Positions 1 to 8,671 of a stretch of 64,000 nucleotides of DNA are shown here, piece by piece (positions within the stretch are counted from its first letter, which is position 1; each line of letters starts with the position of its first letter). Made by a program: the position numbers and the translations under genes. The notes beneath the pieces are model-generated. The model was given only the letters and a program-made list of their open reading frames with translations. It was not told where the DNA came from and searched no databases. Source of the stretch: Saposhnikovia divaricata (lineage: Eukaryota; Streptophyta; Magnoliopsida; Apiales; Apiaceae); contig CM071600.1 of NCBI GenBank assembly GCA_036435485.1, forward strand, positions 161,212,546 through 161,276,545. The letters run 5' to 3'.

Positions 1-429
1 TGGGTATAACGAGATAACTCGAGAACGTGTTTCGATTTAAGTATAACTTAACTTTTAATATGTTAAGTGATTAATCCCGATGCCTAGGCTATTTATAGAT
101 CACCAAGCTGAACCGGGACCCGCTACCACTGCCCCTTACCGTACTCGACTACCAGGCAAGTTTCAATTCCCTTCTTTAGGCTGTTGTTGTGATTGAATAA
201 ATATATAAATATGTTTTCTGTTATACATATGCCATAGCATGCATGCCTACTTTCAAGTTATATCATTATGCTTGTTCCCTGATTGTTATTGGCTTATAAA
301 TTAGATAGCTATCGTATCAACTATAAGCCGGTTATTGTAAGACCCTCATAGAAGGGCGTATACATCTTATTCATCAAATATAGACCGGGAGTCAATATTT
401 CTTGATATATCGAGATTACCTCGGAGGAA

Positions 430-1090
430 AATATTTAAGTAAATATTTTCCATTATTCGGGCGACGAATATTATTTGAATATTCGTTCGAGATTATTTAT
501 TTAACGATCCTTACTTCAAATAATTATTTGAACGTAACTATTCGACGAATAATATTTATTTTAATATTCATTCAGAGTCGAATTATTTATTGATTATTAT
601 TTCGAATATTCTTCTAAAGATGAGACTACTAAATGAATATTATTTGGATATTCATTTAGAATATTATTTTATTAAATAAATATTACTTTTGAATATTCAT
701 TTAGGATATTAATTACGTGATGAATATTATTTTAATATTCATGTGAAGCTTGATTTATTTATCGAATATTATCTCGAATATTCCTTTAAAGCTTGGATTA
801 ATAAATGAATATTACTTGATATTCATTTAGAATATTATTCATTAAATGAATATTACTTTTTGAATATTCATTTAAATTCCTAATTAATTATGAATATTGT
901 CTTAAATATTCCTTTCAGGTCCTATTAATTAATGAATATTATTTTGAACATTCATTTAAATATTTATTTATTCAATAAATATTCTCCTGATATTTCTTCA
1001 GGGATTATTTTGGAAAATACTCTGATTAAAGATATTCTTTCATATTCCTAAATATTCTTTAAATATTTTTAACTCAATAAATATTCTCTG
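430..1090. repeat. AATATT-rich palindrome cluster in the LTR (copy at about 11190-11850)
   Basis: The block is packed with short inverted motifs of the type GAATATT...AATATTC, repeated every 20-60 bases with variable spacers such as ATGAATATTA and AATATTCATTT. Many neighbours can pair as hairpins. It is preserved in both LTRs. I see no coding signal in it. Its place in the LTR suggests a structural or regulatory role, but none is demonstrated. Confidence 0.7.
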
Positions 1091-2056
1091 AATATTTATT
1101 CCATACTTAGAATAATCTCAATAAGGTTCATCTTCTTCGATTATTACGAAAAATATTTCGGAGTCATATTATTATTAATCTTATATCAAGAAAGGTTCTC
1201 AGACATCATTCTTCTTTGAGTCTATCTCCCTAATAATAAGGGAACCTTACTTGGAAAATGTTATTTTTCTTGTCGACTTCCCGGTCATAAAGTATTCTCT
1301 TCACTCGCAACTCGGGTGCTGTTGACTTATTAAGTCGTTGTTTACCTTCTCATCTTTCGAGGGGTAAGATTACTGGAACAAGTTGATATTCGATACCAAG
1401 CCACAGCTTGGAAGTTATTGGTGAATTTTCCTTTCCAACTAGATACGACTACCTTATAGAGTCTTATCAACAAGTATTATACTTGGGGAAAGGGGGACGA
1501 ACGTTACATTCAGAATCATGAATTGTATTTGAACTAGGAGTCGTGTAAGAGGCCGAGTAGCGCCGGTCCATCCCCTTTGGCCCAACCGTTGGCCGGGGAG
1601 AGCTAGTAAGGCGGTAGACAAGTAAAGCCGTCAGTTCTTCCTTCTACCGGTAGTAAATCTAAATTGAGCTGTACGATCTCGACTGATCATCAAGTTTGGA
1701 ACAGCGGGCGCGGTGATTACTCCATCCTTGGTTCATCATCCAAACTTATTTATTTCCTGCAACACGATTACTGTTGGCAGAGCTGGAAAAGTGTTCATAA
1801 CTGGAATTGCAACCTTTTCATGCAAGTTCCTCTTCTTAATAACAATGAGAATATCTCGCTTACTTTTGATGTAGCAGATATTTCTATAAACAAATACTTT
1901 AAGTTACCTTGTAACTTCATCGTTCATATTATACTGGCATCATTTCCGTAAATGCATGGCATATGGTTTGAAAGATAATTTTGAACTGTTTTATATTCGT
2001 TCAGTTATATATATTATTGTTGGTGGGCTTTCGCTCACCCTTGCTTTGTTCACATT

Positions 2057-2173
2057 ATGTCACAACAACAGCTAGGACAGATGGCTCGCGTCAGGCGCAC
2101 TCGGCGCAAGCAGGTTACCCGACCCACCGGACTACCCGCTGAGATGCTAGCCGCCATTGCTGAGGTAACATAG
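2057..2173 (+). CDS. Short basic ORF inside the LTR, probable first exon of a spliced pre-gag gene
   Basis: An ATG at 2057 opens a 38-codon frame ending TAG at 2171. It is GC-rich in an otherwise AT-rich LTR and encodes a basic peptide (MSQQQLGQMARVRRTRRKQV, then TRPTGLPAEMLAAIAE). After codon 36 the sequence reads GAG/GTAACA, a good splice donor at 2164/2165. A matching acceptor TCTTGTGTAG at 2623 would join it in frame to GCG AGC GAC ATG, the start of the acidic ORF at 2633. The removed intron (459 nt) would contain the LTR end and the primer-binding site. The exon is identical in the other LTR (12818-12925). The peptide could resemble a nucleic-acid-binding tail. Splicing is inferred, not shown. 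Confidence 0.5.
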   Translation: MSQQQLGQMARVRRTRRKQVTRPTGLPAEMLAAIAEVT

Positions 2174-2469
2174 TTAGACAGCTTTTGTTTCCTGTTTAAC
2201 TATATGTATAATTAATGTAATTAACGGCTAAACTTTTAAACCTATGATGTTATCCTTTTGGGATTGTAATAACTTTTATTCGTAACCCTTTAATGTAAGA
2301 CTTATTTCAATTTCATCTCTGGGACTATAACTGTTGTGTGTGTGAGTGGTAATTATTGTGGGGTCACAGCATGTGATTTATTTATTGTGGACTCAAGTCA
2401 AGTATTATGAATGGATGTAAGACCGTAACCACCAGATCCCTGACCCCGGATCTGGGGGTGTTACAGAGA

Positions 2470-2481
2470 TGGTATCAGAGC
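2470..2481 (+). other. Primer-binding site, initiator tRNA-Met type
   Basis: TGGTATCAGAGC lies four bases after the 5' LTR end. This is the complement of the 3' end of plant initiator tRNA-Met and would prime minus-strand synthesis. It is used here to fix the LTR boundary. Confidence 0.93.
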
Positions 2482-2632
2482 GAGAGTTATATATCCCAAG
2501 AGATGATACGACGTTATATAATAATAAATTCAATAATATAATAAGAACCCTTGCCAGGTTCACCTAAAACCCTTAAGGGAACTTTTTAAGTATCATGATA
2601 GTAACATAGTTCGTCTTGTGTAGGCGAGCGAC

Positions 2633-3232
2633 ATGTCGGCCCAGGAGGCAGCTGCGAGACAGCACGATGAGGACATGTTCCGGACTAGGGACCCGTGCTA
2701 TGAGCACTTGCCTGAGGAGGATACTGAGCCTGAGGAGGAGGACGCTGAGGAGGTCCAGGTTGATGCTGATACTGATGTGATCGAGTCTGAGGAGGAGGAC
2801 CCTGAGGAGGTCCAGGTTGATGCTGACACAGATGTTGTTGAGACTGAGGTGGAGGAGGACCCGGAAGGGATCCAGACAGGACATGATGCTGAGTTAGTTG
2901 TTGAGGATGATGATTATTGGGTTGTGTCTGAGATCAGGACTTTGGGAGATGACACTGACATGACCACGGATCAGGTGGTGCCGGTAGATGAGGGTGTTGA
3001 GGGAGATATAGATGAGCCAGTAGTTGGTGCTGTAGGGAGTTCTGGACTTTTTGTGCCACTCCTCTCTGATGAGAGAGCCCCTACCCCACCACCACTACCG
3101 GTGAGCCCATACCCCGATGAGTTTGAGGAGCTTACCCCAGAGCCCCAGCAGACAGAGACTGCCGCTCCAGCTGAGCCATCCACCCCACCTCATGCCCCGA
3201 TAGGAGGATCCCAGTATGTGTTCACAACTTGA
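2633..3232 (+). CDS. Acidic pre-gag ORF of the Tekay element
   Basis: This 199-codon frame between the primer-binding site and gag encodes a very acidic protein. Residues 25-75 contain an approximate tandem repeat of about 21 residues with the core EEVQVDADTDV. A middle region follows, then a Pro/Thr-rich tail (PTPPPLPVSPYPDEFEEL). I see no catalytic motif, signal peptide or membrane segment. Extra ORFs before gag are known in some Tat/Ogre elements but are not standard for Tekay, so this is unusual. The frame may extend upstream through a spliced LTR exon (2057-2164). It ends at TGA 3230-3232, and a second frame continues just after (3235). I do not recognise the family. Confidence 0.55.
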   Translation: MSAQEAAARQHDEDMFRTRDPCYEHLPEEDTEPEEEDAEEVQVDADTDVIESEEEDPEEVQVDADTDVVETEVEEDPEGIQTGHDAELVVEDDDYWVVSEIRTLGDDTDMTTDQVVPVDEGVEGDIDEPVVGAVGSSGLFVPLLSDERAPTPPPLPVSPYPDEFEELTPEPQQTETAAPAEPSTPPHAPIGGSQYVFTT

Positions 3233-3234
3233 TT

Positions 3235-3516
3235 ATGAACGGGCTTTATAGAGAGTTGTCTGTGGCAGATGCCAGGTTGGCAGAGTCTAGGAGGGAGTTA
3301 GCAGTAGAGAGAGCCGCCCGGATGAGGTTGCAGGGCAGGAGGACTATCAGTGACAGGGTTGGGTATAGGGCTGTGACCCGCATCGAGCTGAGGGCTCGGG
3401 TGAGGGTGCGACAGTTGCCTACTGATGGGCATGGTAGGGTAGACAGAGCAGAGGCTGAGGAGGTTTTCCGCATCACCATGGGGAGGGTTCGGAGGATGTT
3501 TCGTCGTGGCGGCTGA
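3235..3516 (+). CDS. Basic coiled-coil ORF following the acidic ORF
   Basis: The first ATG is at 3235, three bases past the stop of the acidic ORF but in another frame. The 93-residue product is rich in Arg, Ala, Glu and Leu, with a likely helical stretch near its start (ADARLAESRRELAVERAARM). It ends in a basic FRRGG tail. The tight junction suggests the two ORFs were once one frame, now split by an indel near 3225-3260, giving an acidic N-half and a basic helical C-half. It could also be a separate downstream cistron. No enzyme motif is visible and no family is recognised. Confidence 0.45.
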   Translation: MNGLYRELSVADARLAESRRELAVERAARMRLQGRRTISDRVGYRAVTRIELRARVRVRQLPTDGHGRVDRAEAEEVFRITMGRVRRMFRRGG

Positions 3517-3935
3517 TTTCAGATGTAGTGATGCAGTGGTCTAGTTGTCTAGTCATGTATGGACATAGTAGTGCCGGCTTTTGTAGGGATGGTTTTCTTG
3601 TACTTGTTTTCCCTTTTTGCAGACTAGACAGATAGACAGCGTATTTCACTTTTGACTTGTTGTTGTTGTTAGGATGGCTGTACTTTAAACTATCGTTGTA
3701 ACTCGGATGTTGTACCTTTTCGGTACCTGGTATATATTTGTTTCCCTTTCAGTCATTACAATTTTGTTGGGATGTGATCACGAGTTTATTAGCATATGTA
3801 TTACTTTTCGATTAAGTTGCCATGAGATAAAAAACTGTGGGATTTTAAATCCAATCATGTAAAGAATTATGCAAGGAAAAATCCTTTAAAACAGGTAAGT
3901 GGACCTAATGTATAATTTTCCAAATTTTCAGTAAA
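3517..3935 (+). other. Leader between the pre-gag ORFs and gag, with splice-like sites
   Basis: There is no ORF here. Near its end lie a consensus donor ACAG/GTAAGT (3894/3895) and a good acceptor CCAAATTTTCAG (ending 3931), followed four bases later by the gag ATG (3936). The 37-nt spacing is too short for a plant intron, so each site would need a distant partner, for example the LTR donor at 2164/2165. Confidence 0.35.
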
Positions 3936-5219
3936 ATGCCTCCAAGAAGAATGGGCACTAGGGCTAACCCCCGAGAATCTACTGACCAAGAGAGTCACAA
4001 CCAATACGAGGAAAACCATGAAAGTAGTGAAGAACAAGATCAGGATTATAATGAGCAAGAAGATTCCCAGTATGGAGCAGAGGATGAACCCCTGTACTCT
4101 GAAGAATTTGAGGGGGAAATCGAGGGTGGAGAAACTGAAGTAGAACAGGAAGGGGAGAACCAGGGCGGAAACCCCATGGGCCAGTTTATTGATCTACTTA
4201 GGCAGAATTTGAACCAATACCCCCAGCCACCACCAGGCAACAACACTTCAGTGGCAAATTCCTTTAGGGCCTTTAAGTCCCTTAAGCCCCCAGAGTTCCA
4301 CGGATCGGCTGATCCCGTTGAGGCGAGGGCCTGGATCAAGGAAATGGAAAAATCTTTTGAGATTCTGAGTATTAATGAGGCTCAGAAGACTGTTTTTGCT
4401 ACTTACCTACTAAAGGGAGGCCAATTATTGGTGGGAAGCCAAGAAGAACATGGAGACTGATGCTGTCATAGCCTAGGAAAGGTTCAAACAATTGTTCCTG
4501 GAGAAGTACTTCCCGAAGTTCATGAAAACCCAGATGGAACTTAAGTTTTTGGAACTGAAACAGAACAATATGTCAGTGGCGGACTATGAGGCCAAATTTA
4601 CTGAGCTATCAAGATTTGTGCCAGAGTTTGTTCACACAGAAGAGAAGAAAGCTAACAGGTTTCAACAAGGCTGAAGCAGTGGATCCAGAATAGGGTGGCG
4701 GTTTTAGAGATTACAGATTATACCACCTTGGTGCAGAAGGCAACCATTGTGGAGGCTGGTAGTGATCAGATGCAGAGAGAGAGAGAGAAATGGGGGATAA
4801 AGAGAAAGCATGTTAGTATGGGCGGAAGATCCGCTGGAGGAAAACCCCCAACCAAGTTTAATCGAGGAGCGGTTTCCCTACCAGGGAGGAATGTAGGGTT
4901 TAAACCATCTGCGAGTGTAAGTGTGAGCCAGGGCGGCCATCAATCAGGAATGTCCCGTTCCAACCCTTCTCGACCTCCATTGCCATTGTGTGCTACTTGT
5001 GGGAAGAGGCACTCCGGGGTGTGCAACCTGAAGCAGATAAACTGTTATAAGTGTGGGCGAGCTGGGCATTATGCTACCTCTTGCACCACGGTCATCCCTA
5101 ACAGCACAACCTGTTTCCAGTGTGGACAGCGAGGGCACATGAGGAAGGATTGCCCAAGGAGCAAACCAGCAGCATCAGGAGCAAGCAAGGTTGCCTCAAA
5201 TAGGCCACCAACTGCTAGG
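3936..5219 (+). pseudogene. gag: gag of the Tekay element, frameshifted
   Basis: The frame starts MPPRRMGTRANP and contains an acidic N-terminal part, the retrotransposon gag core and two CCHC knuckles: CYKCGRAGHYATSC (5043-5084) and CFQCGQRGHMRKDC (5112-5153). An extra cysteine-rich CATCGKRHSGVC precedes them. Gag would form the capsid and bind RNA. It is broken three times: a small deletion near 4413-4420 shifts the frame, a Trp codon has become TAG at 4474-4476, and a 1-bp deletion near 4670 shifts it again. Reading across these breaks gives continuous gag homology, so the lesions are recent relative to the family's divergence. Confidence 0.85.
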
Positions 5220-8200
5220 ACTTTTAATATGTCAGTACAAGATGCCGTGAGGGACACAGATGTGATAGCAGGTACATTTTCTCTCAATTCAGTCAGTGCA
5301 AATGTCTTATTTGATTCAGGAGCAACTAAGTCTTTTATATCTAGAGATTTTGCGCATAAGTTGAAACTTAAAACCCAGCAACTAAGAGATTCCTTACTAG
5401 TAGAAATAGATAATCAGGAAATCGTACCGGTTAATCAAATTCACCCCGATTGTAAGCTAGAAATAGGAGGACGATCATTCTATGTCGATTTAATTCCTTT
5501 TAAGCTAGGGGAATTCGATGTCATTTTGGGTATGGATTGGTTGTCTCGCAATGATGCGTGGATAGATTGTAAAGGGAAAAAGGTTAAGTTGAAAACCCCA
5601 GGGAAGAAAGAAATAGTGTTTAAGGGGATGCGACAGACCCAGAAAATTCTGACCATGGCGCAAACCAAGAGATTGTTACGAAAAGGGAACGAGGCTTATT
5701 TAGCCTACGTTATAGACACTCAGAAGGAAGTGCCAAGATTGCAAGACATTCTGGTAGTTAATGAGTTCGAGGACGTGTTCCCACAAGATCTTCCCGGACT
5801 ACCACCTGATAGGGTAATTTAGTTTGCCATCGAGTTAGCCCCGGGGACGGCGCCAGTTTCGAAGGCCCCGTACCGATTAGCCCCAGTAGAAATGAAGGAG
5901 CTAGCTAAACAATTACAGGAATTGTTGGATAAGGGCATGATAAGGCCCAGTGTGTCGCCTTGGGGCGCACCAGTGTTGTTTGTTAAGAAAAAGGATGGGA
6001 GTATGAGGTTATGCATCGACTACAGAGAATTGAACAAGCTAACCATAAAGAATAAGTATCCATTGCCCAGGATAGACGATTTGTTTGACCAGCTAAGAGG
6101 CGCTGAATACTTCTCTAAGATTGATTTGAGAACGGGATATCACCAACTGAAGATCAAACCTGAAGATATCCCGAAGACTGCATTCCGTACCAGATATGGA
6201 CATTATGAGTTCTTAGTTATGTCATTTGGATTGACCAACGCCCCAGCAGCCTTCATAGACCTAATGAATAGAGTGTTCAAGGAATATTTGGACAAATTCG
6301 TGATAGTTTTCATTGATGGTATTCTCATCTACTCAAAGACAGAGGCAGAACACGCTGAACATTTAAGGATAACCTTAGAAATACTCAGGAAGGAGCAGTT
6401 ATATGCCAAGTTCTCCAAGTGTGAGTTTTGGAAAAATGAGGTACAATTTTTAGGGCACGTGATCAATAGAGAAGGAGTGTTGGTTGACCCCTCCAAGATA
6501 GAAGCAGTTTCAAACTGGGAACGGCCAACTACTCCAACCGAGGTGAGGAGTTTCATTGGACTGGCCGGATATTACAGGGATTTGTCCAAGACTTTGCGAA
6601 AATCGCAGCTCCATTAACTCGACTTACCCGTAAAACCGAGAAATTTGAATGGACTGAGAAATGCGAGAAGAGCTTCCAAGAGTTAAAGAAGAGGCTGGTG
6701 ACAGCCCCAGTGCTGGCATTACCTGATGGAAAAGGAGATTTCGTGATTTACAGTGATGCTTCGCATAAAGGACTGGGATGCGTGCTTATGCAGCACGGCA
6801 AGGTAATAGCGTATGCGTCTAGGCAATTGAAGGATTATGAAGTCAGATATCCCACGCATGATCTAGAACTAGCAGCCATAGTCTTCGCTTTAAAGATTTG
6901 GAGACACTACCTGTATGGGGAAAATGCGAGATTTACACTGACCATAAGAGCCTCAAGTACATTTTCACTCAGAAAGAGCTTAACATGCGCCAGAGGAGAT
7001 GGTTAGAGTTAATCAAGGATTACGACTGTGAAATTCGCTATCACCCGGGCAAAGCCAATGTGGTGGCTGATGCCCTTAGTAGGAAAGAAAAGCTCAAAAT
7101 GATAACTTCAGAGGAAGAACTAGTGAAAGATTTTGAGAAGTTGGAAATCGAGGTTAAGTTACCTGGAGAGGGCCAAGAAAAGTTGATGGAAATTAGAATC
7201 CAACCTCCATTGCTAGAAAAGATTAGACTGTGCCAGGAACGGATGATGGAGGAAGAAAAGAACTCCACAGAAGAGCTAATGACCGGGGAGGAAATTAAGT
7301 GCGAAAGAGACAAGGAAGGGATCATGAGGTACACATACAAGATATGGATCCCAAATGTTCAGGAACTCAAGAATGAGATTTTAAATGAGGCACACAACTC
7401 AAGATACTCAGTGCACCCCGGTAGCACCAAAATGTATAGGGATTTGAAGGAGTATTACTGGTGGCCCAATATGAAAAAGGACGTAGCAGAGTGGGTAAGC
7501 AGATGCTTGACCTGCCAACGAGTGAAAGCAGAGCACCAGAAACCCAGCGGACTTCTACATCCCTTAGAGATTCCAGAATGGAAATGGGAACACATAGCCA
7601 TGGATTTTGTAGTAGGTTTACCAAGGACCAAGGCTAATCATGACGCCATATGGGTAATTGTAGATCGACTGACGAAATCGGCTCACTTTCTCCCGATCAA
7701 CGAAAGGTACACGGTCGACAGACTAGTGGACATCTACTTAAAAGAGATAGTGGCGCGACATGGAGTCCCAGTCGCAATAGTATCCGATCGAGATCCTAGA
7801 TTTAACTCCAGGTTTTGGAGAAGTTTTCAAGAATGTGTAGGGACCCGGCTGAACATGAGCACAGCCTACCACCCCCAGACAGATGGGCAAAGTGAAAGGA
7901 CCATCCAAATGCTAGAGGATATGTTGAGAGTCTGCGCGATAGACTTCAAGGGAAATTGGGATCACTTGCCATTGATTGAGTTCTCCTACAATAACAGTTA
8001 TCATTCAAGCATTGGGATGCCACCTTATGAGGCCCTTTATGGAAGAAAATGTCGATCTCCCTTGTATTGGGATGAAGTTGGAGAGCGAAGGATGCTCGGG
8101 CCCGAAGTGGTCCAACGAACTAAAGATGCAGTAGATCTAATCAGAGGACGGTTGGTAGCAGCCCAAGATCGACAAAAGAAATATGCCGACTTAGCTCGGA

Positions 8201-8638
8201 AAGGCAAGGAATACGAAGTAGGGGACCTAGTGTTCTTGAAAGTGTCACCTTGGAAAGGTTTAATGAGATTTGGGAAGAAAGGAAAGCTGAGTCCCAGATA
8301 CATTGGACCATTTGAGATCTTGAGACGGATTGGGGGACTAGCTTATGAGCTCGCATTGCCTCCGAATCTACAGCAGGTGCACAATGTGTTCCATGTCTCG
8401 ATGCTGAGGAAGTATAATCCGGATGCCAAGCATATTGTAGAGTATGAGCAAGTGGACATGCAACCAGACTTGACCTATGTAGAGCAACCTGTGGATCATA
8501 GACCGGAAGGAACAAGTGCTCCGAAACAAGGTCATTCAGCTAGTCAGAGTTTTGTGGCAGAACCACAATGTAGAAGAATCAACCTGGGAACTTGAAAGCG
8601 CAATGCAAGAGAAGTACCCCCACTTGTTTTCAAACTGA
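5220..8638 (+). pseudogene. pol: pol of the Tekay element (PR-RT-RH-INT-chromodomain), multiply broken
   Basis: The protease carries DSGATKSF (Asp codon 5313). RT spans roughly 5930-6500, with LCIDYRELNKL and LPRIDDLFDQL; its catalytic FIDD reads FIDG (Gly codon 6318-6320). RNase H follows (SDASHKGLGCV; YTDHKSL). The integrase has an HHCC zinc-binding part (HPGSTKMYRDL...CLTC), then Asp, Asp and Glu in MDFV, VSDRD and GQSERTIQ. The C-terminal chromodomain (VEESTWELESAMQ) ends at TGA 8636-8638 and lies out of frame with integrase. Lesions: TAG at 5820-5822 in place of a Glu codon, 1-bp deletions near 6580 and 6922, and a 2-bp deletion near 8493. The active-site loss and the breaks rule out autonomous function. 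Confidence 0.9.
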
Positions 8639-8658
8639 TTCCGGGACGGAATCCTTTT

Positions 8659-8671
8659 AAGGAGGGGAGAC
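8659..8671 (+). other. Polypurine tract of the Tekay element
   Basis: AAGGAGGGGAGAC lies directly before TGTAAGAACC, the start of the 3' LTR. This is the expected plus-strand primer site. Confidence 0.85.

Larger units (their letters stand above)
1..2465 (+). repeat. 5' LTR of the Tekay element (3' part only)
   Basis: This matches the last 2.47 kb of the 3' LTR (10761-13226), with about 19 substitutions and one 1-bp indel counted by eye (near 81). It ends in GGTGTTACA at 2465, four bases before the primer-binding site. The 5' 2.1 kb is outside the window. It contains an AT-rich block of AATATT palindromes (about 430-1090) and a GC-rich short ORF (2057-2173). Confidence 0.95.

Noticed and set aside
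402..593. 63-codon frame in the LTR, repeated at 11163-11354
   Set aside because: It begins with TTG and consists of AATATT repeat sequence; identity between copies is explained by LTR duplication.
1664..1951. 95-codon frame in both Tekay LTRs (also 12425-12712)
   Set aside because: It starts with TTG and has no recognisable motif. Differences between the two copies include amino-acid changes, with no sign of constraint.
2470..2481. Possible tRNA-Met gene fragment
   Set aside because: Only the 3' complement is present, at the LTR edge; it is a primer-binding site. The same holds at 63714-63726.
3895..3931. A 37-nt intron just before gag
   Set aside because: Sites look good but the length is below what plant splicing supports.
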